Below are positions 8,458 through 16,058 of a stretch of 64,000 nt of DNA, piece after piece. Within the stretch, counting starts at the first letter, position 1; every line of letters starts with the position of its first letter. The position numbers and the translations under genes were made by a program. Source of the stretch: Dechloromonas sp. (GTDB taxonomy: Bacteria; Pseudomonadota; Gammaproteobacteria; Burkholderiales; Rhodocyclaceae); assembly GCA_011391255.1 (NCBI GenBank), contig JAABQV010000003.1, positions 124,001-188,000 on the forward strand, given 5' to 3'. Below the pieces are notes generated by a model. The model saw only the letters and a list, made by a program, of their open reading frames with translations. It made no database searches and was not told where the DNA came from.

Positions 8458-9075
8458 TTACTGATGAGCACCTTGAATGTCGTGATCAATCGGGTCAAGC
8501 TTTTGTCCGCGCATCAGAGCGATGGGTGACTTGGCGTAAATTTCGACATTGTGGAAAGGGTCAGACAGAATTTTGTAACACCAGGCAAGGCCCCAGGCCG
8601 GGCTACGCAGGTAGAAAAGATGCAGGGTGCGAACAATCAGGCCGGAGGTGCCGAGCGCAAGCCAGCCCATCCCGACATCGTGGATGTAACCGTCAAAATT
8701 GGTACTTGGCTCGATCAGGCCAAGGAAGCTCGGGCTGAAGTAAAGAATGACCGGGAACGAGAGCCAGACCGAGATAAGTACCGCTTTGCGATTCATGTTG
8801 TAACCCGCCTTGATCGATTCCTTGTGCTCATAGGTGGTGTTATTAACATGGTCGTAGCCACGCGGTTCGAAAAAGATGTGACCGGACTGACGCGTTACCA
8901 TACCAACGGCCCAGCCGATGATGCCAGCCATTGCGGGGTCAACGAAAAGCATCGCATAGGCGACCAGAAAGCTGATGGCGCTGATCAGGTGCAGCGTCTG
9001 GTTGATACGGCTTTGGTGGTAATAGCGATGGTCGTCCCAACGTAGCGTTTTGACCTTTTCGAAGAAATCGTTCAT
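8458..9075 (-). CDS. Multi-pass membrane protein downstream of btaAB
   Basis: The 205-residue protein has about four hydrophobic segments. Conserved-looking polar clusters include HRYYHQSRINQTLH near residues 16-29, SGHIFFEPRGYDH and YEHKE. The His/Asn pattern followed by GH-x-FFE recalls the DUF962/Mpo1-like family, proposed to act on fatty acyl chains. The resemblance is by eye and weak, and a di-iron hydroxylase-like membrane protein is another possibility. The gene follows btaB on the same strand and has its own 7-4-7 repeat resembling a PhoB box at 9133-9150. By inference it takes part in lipid remodelling with btaAB. Confidence 0.75.
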   Translation of the reverse strand: MNDFFEKVKTLRWDDHRYYHQSRINQTLHLISAISFLVAYAMLFVDPAMAGIIGWAVGMVTRQSGHIFFEPRGYDHVNNTTYEHKESIKAGYNMNRKAVLISVWLSFPVILYFSPSFLGLIEPSTNFDGYIHDVGMGWLALGTSGLIVRTLHLFYLRSPAWGLAWCYKILSDPFHNVEIYAKSPIALMRGQKLDPIDHDIQGAHQ

Positions 9076-9132
9076 GGAAATTTTCCTGGCAGTGGTTGAA
9101 ATAGTTGTGTGTCGCTAATGTGACAAATTTTG

Positions 9133-9150
9133 ATGACAGCCACGTAACAG
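9133..9150 (-). promoter_or_regulatory. PhoB-box-like direct repeat upstream of the membrane protein gene
   Basis: The minus strand reads CTGTTAC-GTGG-CTGTCAT, the 7-4-7 layout of a PhoB box with 11-bp spacing. It lies about 60 bp before the start codon and inside the btaB-membrane gene gap. The match to CTGTCAT is 6/7 and 7/7. Confidence 0.55.
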
Positions 9151-9168
9151 ATAGATTGTGTTTTGGTT

Positions 9169-9954
9169 TCAAGATGTAAATTTTTTGCCGGCAATCCCGA
9201 TTCGCATGCAGGGGAGAGGGCTTGACATCGCTAATCCAGATGCAAGCGCTTCAGGCTTCTCGGCGCTGCCAATAAACCGGTAATACGGGGCACGTAGTAG
9301 GGGAATGTAGGGGATGGCAGCTTGGCAATCGGTTAGTTCGAGTTCGATAAACGTTTTGCGCAAAAGAGGAAGGTGCCGGCTGGAGAGATGAACGCCATCG
9401 TGGGCAAACCATTGCCGCCAGAAAGCATTGCTGACGGGGCTCGCGGTTTCCGGCAGGTAAAAATCAACAATGCCGAAATGGCCTCCGGGCTTCAGCATGG
9501 CTTTTGCATTGGAGATGACCGTCGGCCATTGCGGCATCATGGTCAAAGAATACGACATAAAAACGGCGTCGACCGCAAGCGACGGCTGCCAGCTCGTTGC
9601 GTCAGCCTCAGTTACATGGACGTTTGGCAACTGACTGGCGCGCTGTTTGGCAACGGCGAGAAGTGCCGGGCACAGGTCGACCATGTCAAAACGTCCCAGT
9701 TGCCGGGCTGCTTTGCCCATAATCTCAAGACTACTGCCAGTGCCGCAGCCGAGTTCAACGACGTGACTGCCCATTTGCAGCTTAAGGTCAGCAATTAGTT
9801 CTTTGCGGCCGTGCAAAAGACGGGCGCGAAAGGCGTCGTAGCGGTCAGCCTGCGGTGCGTAAAAGATTTGGAGATTCTCCGCATGCGAACCGCTATTGGG
9901 TTGGCCGCGTAGAAGTCGCCAAAGGGTACGGGCATCGGCCGTCAGTTCAAGCAT
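9169..9954 (-). CDS. btaB: BtaB-like S-adenosylmethionine methyltransferase (betaine lipid synthesis)
   Basis: This 261-residue class I methyltransferase shows the SAM-binding loop VVELGCGTG at residues 65-73 and an acidic residue in FDMVDLCP. Its start overlaps the end of the DUF3419 gene by 8 bp. That pairing is the known btaA-btaB order, in which BtaB N-methylates diacylglyceryl-homoserine three times to give the betaine lipid DGTS. The activity is inferred from family and context. The alternative is an unrelated SAM methyltransferase, but the gene coupling argues against it. Confidence 0.85.
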   Translation of the reverse strand: MLELTADARTLWRLLRGQPNSGSHAENLQIFYAPQADRYDAFRARLLHGRKELIADLKLQMGSHVVELGCGTGSSLEIMGKAARQLGRFDMVDLCPALLAVAKQRASQLPNVHVTEADATSWQPSLAVDAVFMSYSLTMMPQWPTVISNAKAMLKPGGHFGIVDFYLPETASPVSNAFWRQWFAHDGVHLSSRHLPLLRKTFIELELTDCQAAIPYIPLLRAPYYRFIGSAEKPEALASGLAMSSPLPCMRIGIAGKKFTS

Positions 9955-11188
9955 CGGCGCGCGATTTCAAGTGGGCGATGATGAAACCGGCGTAGGTGTG
10001 AACCCGGTCTTCCTTTTGCAAGTGGGCAGCAAGCTCATCGTCAAAATACAGAACATCCTCAAGGCGATCCTGATTCGGGCCAACCCGCAGCCAGTCAAGA
10101 AAAGGCGGGTGGGCATGGGCGCTGCGCAGCAGAATTCGGGCTAATGGCGCCGCTCTCCGAAGAATCGCATTCCATTCCTCGATCAAGGCAGCCGGGTAAT
10201 AACAGCTCATCCAGTCCATGTGATCGAGCAGCACGAAGCGCGAGATGGGGTCGTGACCCGCCTCAAGAAACTCGGTGACCGTGCAGGTGTGGGGCTCGAT
10301 GCAATCGACCAGCCCGGCCTTGAGGGCTTCGAATCCGGCCCTTTTCAGGTAGGACGGACAGCATTCGCGGGTGTAGCTGCCGGTCAGATAGACGCGCCAG
10401 AAGTAGTTGTCGTGTACTGGCAGGTGGCGGAAAACATACTCGATTGCCGCCCGGATGAAGCCCGACACTCCGCCCGGGTGCTGCTTCTGAATCAAGCGGC
10501 GCTGCGGATGCGGTACGCCAAGTAAGCTCATGGTCAATTGACGGTTGAGTACCCAGTTGATGACTGGTGTCCACAACTCACCGGCAACACGCGTGTCGTA
10601 GATTTCACGCTGAGATGCCAGATTTTCCGAGGTAAGCAGGGCTTTGATCGGTCGAGCGAGCTGCGGGCGGAGGCGGAAATAGGAGCGAAAGCCGCGCGCG
10701 ACAAAGCCGGCCAGACCATGAAAATAGAAACTGCCATGGTTACTGCAAAACCAGTTGATTCGCCTGTCCCAGTATTCCTGAGCAAAGGCCGAGAGTTCCG
10801 GGCGCAATTTCGCGAAATAAATACTGCGACTATCCGGATGAAAGCCGTTGCCAAAAAGGGCAAAGAAATCATCAAAACCTAGTTGTTTGATCGCGGCGAT
10901 TTTTAGTTCAAGTAGCGCTGTCTGCCGCGGGTTGGCGTCGACAGCATAAATTTTTCGTGGCCCTTGCAAAGCATAGTCGAGGGCATTGCAGCCAGCGCTG
11001 GTAATCACCAGCAATGAGTCATCCGGCCCAAGATCCAGTGCCTGGCGATCAACCGCCGGATCTTCCCAGCAAGTGTTGTAGACCAGCGAGCGAGCGTAGA
11101 GAGCATCGAAGACTTTCTGATCGATGCGATCTTTTAGCGTCAGGTCAATTGCCGGGTAGTCTGTTTCAAGCGGGAGTCTGGCGTTCAT
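9947..11188 (-). CDS. btaA: BtaA, S-adenosylmethionine:diacylglycerol 3-amino-3-carboxypropyltransferase
   Basis: The 413-residue protein belongs to the DUF3419 family. It shows YNTCWEDPAVD near residue 37 and the SAM-site region VITSAGCNALDYAL followed by IYAVDANPRQ. BtaA transfers the aminocarboxypropyl group of SAM to diacylglycerol, making the homoserine lipid that BtaB methylates. Betaine lipids replace phospholipids when phosphate is scarce. A PhoB-box-like repeat lies upstream at 11223-11240, and pst-pho genes occur in the same window, both consistent with phosphate control. The ATG at 11188 is the start; no strong RBS is visible. Confidence 0.9.
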   Translation of the reverse strand: MNARLPLETDYPAIDLTLKDRIDQKVFDALYARSLVYNTCWEDPAVDRQALDLGPDDSLLVITSAGCNALDYALQGPRKIYAVDANPRQTALLELKIAAIKQLGFDDFFALFGNGFHPDSRSIYFAKLRPELSAFAQEYWDRRINWFCSNHGSFYFHGLAGFVARGFRSYFRLRPQLARPIKALLTSENLASQREIYDTRVAGELWTPVINWVLNRQLTMSLLGVPHPQRRLIQKQHPGGVSGFIRAAIEYVFRHLPVHDNYFWRVYLTGSYTRECCPSYLKRAGFEALKAGLVDCIEPHTCTVTEFLEAGHDPISRFVLLDHMDWMSCYYPAALIEEWNAILRRAAPLARILLRSAHAHPPFLDWLRVGPNQDRLEDVLYFDDELAAHLQKEDRVHTYAGFIIAHLKSRADA

Positions 11189-11222
11189 CGCTGTTTATTT
11201 TGAAATGGAATGCGCGAACCTT

Positions 11223-11240
11223 AATGACCCTTTGTGACAG
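11223..11240 (-). promoter_or_regulatory. PhoB-box-like direct repeat upstream of btaA
   Basis: The minus strand reads CTGTCAC-AAAG-GGTCATT, a 7-4-7 arrangement. It is centred about 43 bp before the btaA start codon. It agrees with the PhoB consensus in most conserved positions, with an A/T-rich spacer. Confidence 0.65.
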
Positions 11241-11397
11241 GTCTGTGAAAGCGAAAGCCTGGGAGGGTGACAGTGCTCAGGCGTCTTCAGGAGGAATGAG
11301 TCAAGAGGTGAGCGCTAGCATTTCACTGACTTGATCGCCTTGAATGTCGAAATGCATTGTGCAGCAATGGTTTTAAAATTTTTTTGTAATCAAATTA

Positions 11398-11411
11398 ACG
11401 GTATATACCGT
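11398..11411. promoter_or_regulatory. 14-bp palindrome upstream of the NUDIX gene
   Basis: ACGGTATATACCGT is a perfect palindrome in an AT-rich stretch about 67 bp before the damaged NUDIX gene. It looks like a dimer-binding operator; no regulator is assigned. The rest of 11241-11477 holds no gene I can support. Confidence 0.4.
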
Positions 11412-11477
11412 ATATAGTATTAGCTTAATTTTATTGCGTTGCCGGTTGGGTCGCCTGAGTTTTTTGGAAACAACTAA

Positions 11478-11850
11478 ATGAGCTTATTGAAGGATAGGGG
11501 ACTTCAAGCCGGGGCATGGGCAGTGATCTGGTGCAAGGCTTCAGGGAGTCTGTTGATGGCAAAACGCTCCTCCAAGGTCAACGGTGGCGGTGTCTGGAAT
11601 TTTTTCGGGGGGCGCATCGATAGCAAGGAAAACCCTCGCGCTGCACTCATTCGCGAACTCAGCGAGGAAGCCGGGCTTTCGATCAAGCCAAAGAAGCTGA
11701 TTAAAACGTTTGGAAGTCACAAAAAATTCATCCAGAAAAAATGCCAAGCCGCGTAACTTGCATTTTTACCTGTTAGCCGTCGAAAAAGAGGTGGCTCCTC
11801 GTCTGAATCACGAGCATTCCTCCTTTTTCTGGTTCAAGCTGGCAAAATAA
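11478..11850 (+). pseudogene. NUDIX hydrolase with a homopolymer frameshift
   Basis: From the ATG at 11478 the product carries a complete Nudix box, GGRIDSKENPRAAL then IRELSEEAGL, near residues 45-68. The reading frame ends prematurely at 11756. Removing one A from the run of six in CACAAAAAATTC (about 11718) restores a frame that continues with NLHFYLLAVEKEVAP and ends at TAA 11848-11850. That gives a product of about 124 residues. The cause may be a true mutation, a slippery site or a sequencing error in the A-run. The substrate class is not predictable. Confidence 0.75.
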
Positions 11851-11976
11851 ACTTCCCCATCGCTTTAATCGCCCGACTTCGATTGCTATCGAAAGCGGGG
11901 TTTTGGAAAAAGCAGGGGCGCGACATTAAGTTGAGCAAACTGGCCGGTTTCTGGCTGAAATTGATAAAAAGCGTAT

Positions 11977-12393
11977 ATGGCAAAAGAGATAGAACGAAAG
12001 TTTCTCGTCAAGCAACCTTATGTTTTTTCTGGCCTGGAAGGCGAAAGGATTCTTCAGGGCTACGTTGCGAAAGAGATTTATGGCATGACAACCAGGGTTC
12101 GTATTCGCGCAAATCGGGCGTTTTTGACACTTAAAGGGCCAGTTACTGTTGCAGAGATTGAGTTGAGCGAAGAGGGGCAGTCGGTATGTTTGCCTGAATG
12201 GATAGGTGAGGAAGTTACCGGCGATCCTCGATTTGGAAATTTTTCTTTGGCGATGCTGGATGGTTCGCCTGAGTCAAAGTGGTGGATTGGCGAATTTGGT
12301 GATCAGAGCACAGTAGAAAATTGTTGCTGCGGGTTTTCTGCTTCGATTTCTTGTTGCCATATGAAAAAAAAGCAAACGTCAGGCGATAGGTAG
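11977..12393 (+). pseudogene. CYTH-domain protein with a large internal deletion
   Basis: The N-terminus AKEIERKFLV is the hallmark ExExK start of CYTH proteins (triphosphatases and class IV adenylate cyclases), followed by TRVRIRANRAFLTLKG. The sequence then jumps at LKGPVTVAEIEL to the C-terminal block EEGQSVCLPEWIGEEVTGDPR. The central strands expected in a CYTH tunnel, including the second set of charged residues and an EVDEF-like segment, are absent, about 60-80 residues. The frame stays open through the junction. After VTGDPRFGNFSLA the Cys-rich tail does not look native. The enzyme is almost certainly inactive. It lies close to the damaged NUDIX gene, so this stretch seems to be decaying. 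Confidence 0.7.
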
Positions 12394-12433
12394 CTCTGAA
12401 AAATGCGCATCGAAATAATCAAACCTGGAGTCC

Positions 12434-13255
12434 GTGATCGTGTCTGGTGAACTGTATTACTGGTGGCTATTTCTTTGCCTTGTGACAGCCGTCAATATTG
12501 CGGCCTGGTGTTTTTCTGCCGTCATGCTTGCTAAACGCCGCTCAAGCTGGCCAGAGGATATTTATAAAACTCGCCAGACACTGCTTTGGCTATCGGCTGC
12601 GTATGTACTCGGATGCGGATTCAGGTCGGTTTTTCCGATGATTGAAGTGCCGCGCATGTGCCTGCACGATATCTGGGTTACGCGGGTTGCCGTCACCCGA
12701 ACCATCGCGACGATAGCCGAGGTTTGTTTTGCCGCGCAGTGGGCACTCCTTTTGCGCGAAGCTGGCATGGCAACGGGAAGCAGGCTGACAAATCTGGTCT
12801 CCCGTTTGATCGTTCCAATCGTTGTCCTTGCCGAACTGTTTTGCTGGTATGCCGTTTTGTCAGGAAACTACCTCCCGCATGCCATTGAGAACTCGCATTG
12901 GACACTTGCTGCATTGCTGGCTGTTTCCGCCTTCATCGCGCTCTGGCCTCTGGTTGGTGTCGCCGAACGGCGCTTTCTAGGCGTCGTTATTGCCGGTGGT
13001 TTGGGCTATGTTGCCTTTATGGTCGGATTCGATGTGCCGATGTATCTGGCACGCTGGCAGGCAGACTTGGCAGCAGGAACGGAAGCCAGGTCGCTGCTAG
13101 ATGGACTGGATGCATCGCTGCAACGTTGTATTGTTCAGAATAACTGGGATGCCTGGCGCCAGGATGCTGTTTGGCTGACGCTCTATTTCACTTTCGCTGT
13201 GTGGACAAGCATTTGGTTGGTGCACGCGCCAACAATGAAGCGCGCTGAAAAATAA
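12434..13255 (+). CDS. Multi-pass membrane protein of unknown function
   Basis: The 273-residue protein has about six or seven hydrophobic segments spread along its length, starting with WWLFLCLVTAVNIAAWCF near residue 10. I do not recognise a family motif. GGAG at 12427-12430 supports a start at the GTG at 12434, or equally the in-frame GTG at 12440, which has better spacing. A bidirectional hairpin separates it from the convergent phasin gene. Confidence 0.7.
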   Translation: MIVSGELYYWWLFLCLVTAVNIAAWCFSAVMLAKRRSSWPEDIYKTRQTLLWLSAAYVLGCGFRSVFPMIEVPRMCLHDIWVTRVAVTRTIATIAEVCFAAQWALLLREAGMATGSRLTNLVSRLIVPIVVLAELFCWYAVLSGNYLPHAIENSHWTLAALLAVSAFIALWPLVGVAERRFLGVVIAGGLGYVAFMVGFDVPMYLARWQADLAAGTEARSLLDGLDASLQRCIVQNNWDAWRQDAVWLTLYFTFAVWTSIWLVHAPTMKRAEK

Positions 13256-13278
13256 AAAAGCCCGGGAATCCCGGGCCA
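13253..13278 (-). terminator. Rho-independent terminator of the phasin gene (possibly bidirectional)
   Basis: GCCCGGG and CCCGGGC form a 7-bp stem with a 3-base loop at 13260-13276. On the minus strand it is followed by a run of T (the A-run at 13254-13259), the classic terminator form, just behind the phasin stop. Confidence 0.75.
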
Positions 13279-13302
13279 GTAATGCAAATGAACGAGCGGC
13301 GC

Positions 13303-13860
13303 TTACCCGGCTAAAGCAGCAGGGCTTTTTGCTGATGTTGCTTTTTTACGTGGTTTCGGCTTTTCGGCAAGAATTTCGGCGACTTTATGCATTTCCTGCT
13401 CGGTAAGGCTGAGCGTCTGGATACTTGCGGTGCTCATGTTGTGCAGGGTCTGTTCGGCGCTCTGCAGCGTATCGCGCATGGCTTTGAAGCCGATCTCGGC
13501 TTCCCATGGGCTGTAATGGGTTGCCTGATCGATACTGGCAAAAACGATTTCATCGAACATTTGAATTTGTGCTTCGGCAGCTTCGATCATGGCCTTGTGT
13601 GTATCAGCGATGATTTCAAAAAACTCATCGATAAATTTGGGCGACAGCGTGTTCTCGCGCCAAAAATTTATGCCGGCCTCGCTTGGCAAGTTGGCTTCAG
13701 GCAAGCTGAAAGCTTCAAGATTTTTTAGGCTGCTGCGACCGGATTCTGCCAGCAAATCGCTGAAGCGCTGGCTGCTGTCCAGGCAAGCGGACGAGAAACT
13801 GTGCAGGTTATTCAAGGTCTGTTCGCGGCTGCGAGAAGTTTGGCGGGGGGTTGGGAACAT
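13303..13860 (-). CDS. Phasin family protein (PHA granule surface)
   Basis: The 185-residue protein is Gln/Glu-rich and helical, with phasin-like NNLHSFSSACLDSSQRFSDL near the N-terminus. It ends with a Lys/Ala/Pro tail (KPKPRKKATSAK) like the basic tails of PHA- or nucleoid-associated proteins. Phasins coat polyhydroxyalkanoate granules. The gene is preceded by a hairpin that covers its RBS (13861-13892) and by a PhoB-box-like repeat (13908-13925), so expression may respond to phosphate supply. Upstream on the same strand lie a ParA-like ATPase and a histone-H1-like protein, which could act in granule or nucleoid partitioning. No pha synthase gene is in the window. Confidence 0.8.
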   Translation of the reverse strand: MFPTPRQTSRSREQTLNNLHSFSSACLDSSQRFSDLLAESGRSSLKNLEAFSLPEANLPSEAGINFWRENTLSPKFIDEFFEIIADTHKAMIEAAEAQIQMFDEIVFASIDQATHYSPWEAEIGFKAMRDTLQSAEQTLHNMSTASIQTLSLTEQEMHKVAEILAEKPKPRKKATSAKSPAALAG

Positions 13861-13892
13861 TGTCGGCTCCAGATGAATCGAGGGAGCCGACA
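13861..13892 (-). promoter_or_regulatory. 10-bp perfect inverted repeat covering the phasin RBS
   Basis: On the minus strand TGTCGGCTCC and GGAGCCGACA flank 12 bases, and the right arm ends directly at the ATG. The GGAG in that arm is the only visible RBS. The structure would block translation in the mRNA or act as a DNA operator. Confidence 0.6.
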
Positions 13893-13907
13893 GCGTAGCG
13901 CCTTACT

Positions 13908-13925
13908 GTGACAGACAAATGACCA
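13908..13925 (-). promoter_or_regulatory. PhoB-box-like direct repeat upstream of the phasin gene
   Basis: The minus strand reads TGGTCAT-TTGT-CTGTCAC with 11-bp spacing. It lies between the end of the ParA-like gene and the phasin start. The second half-site is close to consensus, the first less so. Confidence 0.45.
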
Positions 13926-13933
13926 AATAGGGG

Positions 13934-14560
13934 TTAAGGCGCGTTGACCCAGTCGATGATGGGCTGCCACTGTTCGAGATCGCGCTCGGTACGTGATGGT
14001 GGCAAGTCAAAAATACTCAGGCCGGCTGCTGCTGCCTGAACGTAGATCTGCGTGTCGCGCAGATAGGTCAGCACCGGAAGTCCGAGCGAGGCAAAAAAGC
14101 TCTCCAGCTCCTGGGCGGCTCGCGTGCGCTGATCGACGCGCATGCCAATCAGTGCAATATCGGCGTTGCCTTTGCGTACGGCTTTTTCGGCTAAGAGCAC
14201 CTTGATGAAATGGCGGGTCGCCCACATGTCGAAAATGGATGGCTGAACCGGAATAATGACGCGCGCCGAGATCTTGATTACCCGCTCCAGCATTTTGCCG
14301 GTGAGGCCGGCCGGCGTGTCAATCACTACGTGGCTACTGCCCTTGGGCGGGCGGGCGATTTTATCCGGACCGATCTCCCAGGTGTCGATATGGCGGGCGG
14401 CAAAGGGGCGCAGCGCGAGCCACTCGCGGGATGATTGCTGGCGATCAATATCACCGAGCATGATGTCATCGCCACGGTTGGCAAAATAGCCGGCCAGATT
14501 GGTCGACAGCGTGGATTTGCCGGAGCCCCCTTTGGGGTTGGTAACGAGAAAGGCTTTCAT
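13934..14560 (-). CDS. ParA-family ATPase
   Basis: The 208-residue protein has the deviant Walker A KGGSGKST (residues 10-17) and DIDRQQSSREW, where most ParA/MinD proteins show D-x-D-x-Q. HVVIDTPAGL supplies the Walker A' region. It lacks the N-terminal DNA-binding extension of plasmid ParA and has no ParB gene beside it, so it is an orphan ParA. Orphan ParAs place cargo such as chemoreceptor arrays, carboxysomes or PHA granules. The neighbours, a phasin and an H1-like basic protein, suggest granule or nucleoid cargo, which is inference. Confidence 0.85.
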   Translation of the reverse strand: MKAFLVTNPKGGSGKSTLSTNLAGYFANRGDDIMLGDIDRQQSSREWLALRPFAARHIDTWEIGPDKIARPPKGSSHVVIDTPAGLTGKMLERVIKISARVIIPVQPSIFDMWATRHFIKVLLAEKAVRKGNADIALIGMRVDQRTRAAQELESFFASLGLPVLTYLRDTQIYVQAAAAGLSIFDLPPSRTERDLEQWQPIIDWVNAP

Positions 14561-14600
14561 AAAATCGTTTACGCCGATTGAATTGTCGTGATGCCAAAGC

Positions 14601-14628
14601 CACCCGCCAGTCAGGTGACTGGCGGGTG
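14601..14628. terminator. 12-bp perfect hairpin between the H1-like and ParA-like genes
   Basis: CACCCGCCAGTC and GACTGGCGGGTG flank AGGT. The stem is strong, but no clean T-run follows on either strand, so it may be a transcript stabiliser or attenuator rather than a full terminator. Confidence 0.5.
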
Positions 14629-14648
14629 ATCAGCGGCCAATTTCAGGC

Positions 14649-15203
14649 CTATTTCGAGGGCCGGCCAGTTTTCAGCTTGTCAATGCCGCCGAGTGCCTTC
14701 AACAGGTCGGCATCAGAGAGGCTGGCAAGGCAAGCCAGGCCGGCGCGCAGAACTTCGCCCTTTTTGATTTCACAACCGGCGGTCAGTGCGCGTTGCTTGA
14801 GTGAGGCGATCAACGCGTAATCAGTTTCCGGGAAGGTAAAGCTGTCGCGGACAAGTTTCGGCTTTTTCACTGCAACTTTTTTCTCTTTGGTTTCCTTGGC
14901 TGGCTTTTCGGCTTTAGCCTTTACCGGAGCTTTGGCCTTAACCGGTGTTTTTGCCGTAACCGTCGCCTTTACCGGGGATGCTGCTTTAACTACAGCAGGT
15001 GTTTTCGCCACGACGGGTGCCTTGGCAGGAGCAGCCTTGGCAACAGTTTTGTTGGCAGGGGCTTTAGGCTTAGTTGCAGAGATGGCGGCAGCGGTTGCCT
15101 TTACTTCGGTGGCCTTGGGAGCCGTTGCTGCCGGGGTGGTGGTTTCAGTTGTAACACTCGGTGCTACAACAGGTGCCGCCTTAACAGACGCTGATTTTTT
15201 CAT
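14649..15203 (-). CDS. Histone-H1-like Lys/Ala/Pro-rich protein
   Basis: I start the gene at the ATG at 15203 because GGAGA lies five bases upstream; the longer TTG-initiated frame contains that RBS. The first about 115 of 184 residues are a low-complexity Ala/Lys/Pro/Val/Thr stretch with repeated KAP and AKTP units, like bacterial H1 homologues that bind DNA non-specifically. The C-terminal about 65 residues are a compact domain (VRDSFTFPETDYALIASLKQ to GGIDKLKTGRPSK) that I cannot name. By inference it is a nucleoid-binding protein, perhaps the DNA anchor for the ParA-like ATPase downstream. A 25-bp inverted repeat sits in its leader. Confidence 0.75.
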   Translation of the reverse strand: MKKSASVKAAPVVAPSVTTETTTPAATAPKATEVKATAAAISATKPKAPANKTVAKAAPAKAPVVAKTPAVVKAASPVKATVTAKTPVKAKAPVKAKAEKPAKETKEKKVAVKKPKLVRDSFTFPETDYALIASLKQRALTAGCEIKKGEVLRAGLACLASLSDADLLKALGGIDKLKTGRPSK

Positions 15204-15220
15204 CGCATTCTCCAAGTTTG

Positions 15221-15245
15221 TATTGTTTATACGATATAAACAATA
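15221..15245. promoter_or_regulatory. Perfect 11-bp inverted repeat upstream of the H1-like gene
   Basis: TATTGTTTATA and TATAAACAATA flank CGA. The site lies 18 bp before the start codon in AT-rich DNA. It looks like an operator, possibly for autoregulation. Confidence 0.55.
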
Positions 15246-15388
15246 TAAACCATTATTTGGTAATTTTGGGCGCTAGTCAACAGTGGCGTAATAAATTGGC
15301 AATGCAAATGATGGACTATGAAGGTTGAGAGAATCCGTCAAAAATCTGGCTATCACCTGTCTTTTACTCGCCGTCTTTGGAGAAAACC

Positions 15389-16054
15389 ATGCCCAAATCA
15401 AAAGTTTCCCTGCTCACTGTGCTGTTTGCCACGCTCCCGATGCTGACGGCTTGCGTGCCGGCTGTAATCGTGACGGGCGCAGCGGTTGGGGTGATGAGTG
15501 CGCATGATCGACGGTCGTCCGGCGTCCAGGCCGACGATGAGGTTGCTGAATGGAAGGGAAGCAACCGCCTGCCAGCTCAATTCGCTGCAACTTCTCACGT
15601 TAATTTCATCGCCTACAACCGGATCCTTTTGCTAAGCGGCGAAACTGCCGACGACACTGCCCGGCAAGCAATCGGCGAGATGGCAAAAAATATCGACGGC
15701 ATCAGGAAGGTGCACAACGAGTTGTTGATAGCGCCGGTTACATCGTTCTCGTCGCGCAGCAACGATGGCTTCATTTCATCGAAATACAAGGCTCGCCTGC
15801 TCGATTCAAATCAGGTGTCGGCCAACCACATCAAGCCGGTTACTGAAAATGCCACCTTGTTCCTGATGGGCATTGTCAACGAGCGTGAGGCCAAAGCGGC
15901 CGTGGCGATTGCGCGGACGACGGATGGCGTGCGCAAGGTAGTCAATTTGCTGGAGATAGTTACGGAAGCGGAAACCCGACGTATGGACAACACAACGTTC
16001 AGCAGCGCTCCGCCAGCAGCACCCGCCCAAGTTGCGCCCGTCGAAGCGCGCTAA
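15389..16054 (+). CDS. BON-domain outer-membrane lipoprotein (DolP/YraP-like)
   Basis: The ATG at 15389 has GGAGA upstream; an earlier TTG overlaps that RBS. The 221-residue product has a lipoprotein signal peptide with lipobox LTAC (Cys22). Two BON domains follow, with FIAYNRILLLSGET and ATLFLMGIVNEREA as their signatures. The family (DolP/YraP) is a phospholipid-binding outer-membrane lipoprotein that supports envelope integrity. The Pro/Ala-rich tail is typical of disordered ends. The gene stands alone and converges with the TRAP operon. Confidence 0.88.
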   Translation: MPKSKVSLLTVLFATLPMLTACVPAVIVTGAAVGVMSAHDRRSSGVQADDEVAEWKGSNRLPAQFAATSHVNFIAYNRILLLSGETADDTARQAIGEMAKNIDGIRKVHNELLIAPVTSFSSRSNDGFISSKYKARLLDSNQVSANHIKPVTENATLFLMGIVNEREAKAAVAIARTTDGVRKVVNLLEIVTEAETRRMDNTTFSSAPPAAPAQVAPVEAR

Positions 16055-16058
16055 GGAG

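Noticed and set aside
9100-9130. Second PhoB-like half-site (TTGTCAC-ATTA-GCGACAC) near 9133-9150
   Set aside because: The second half matches weakly; the stronger site 9133-9150 explains the region.
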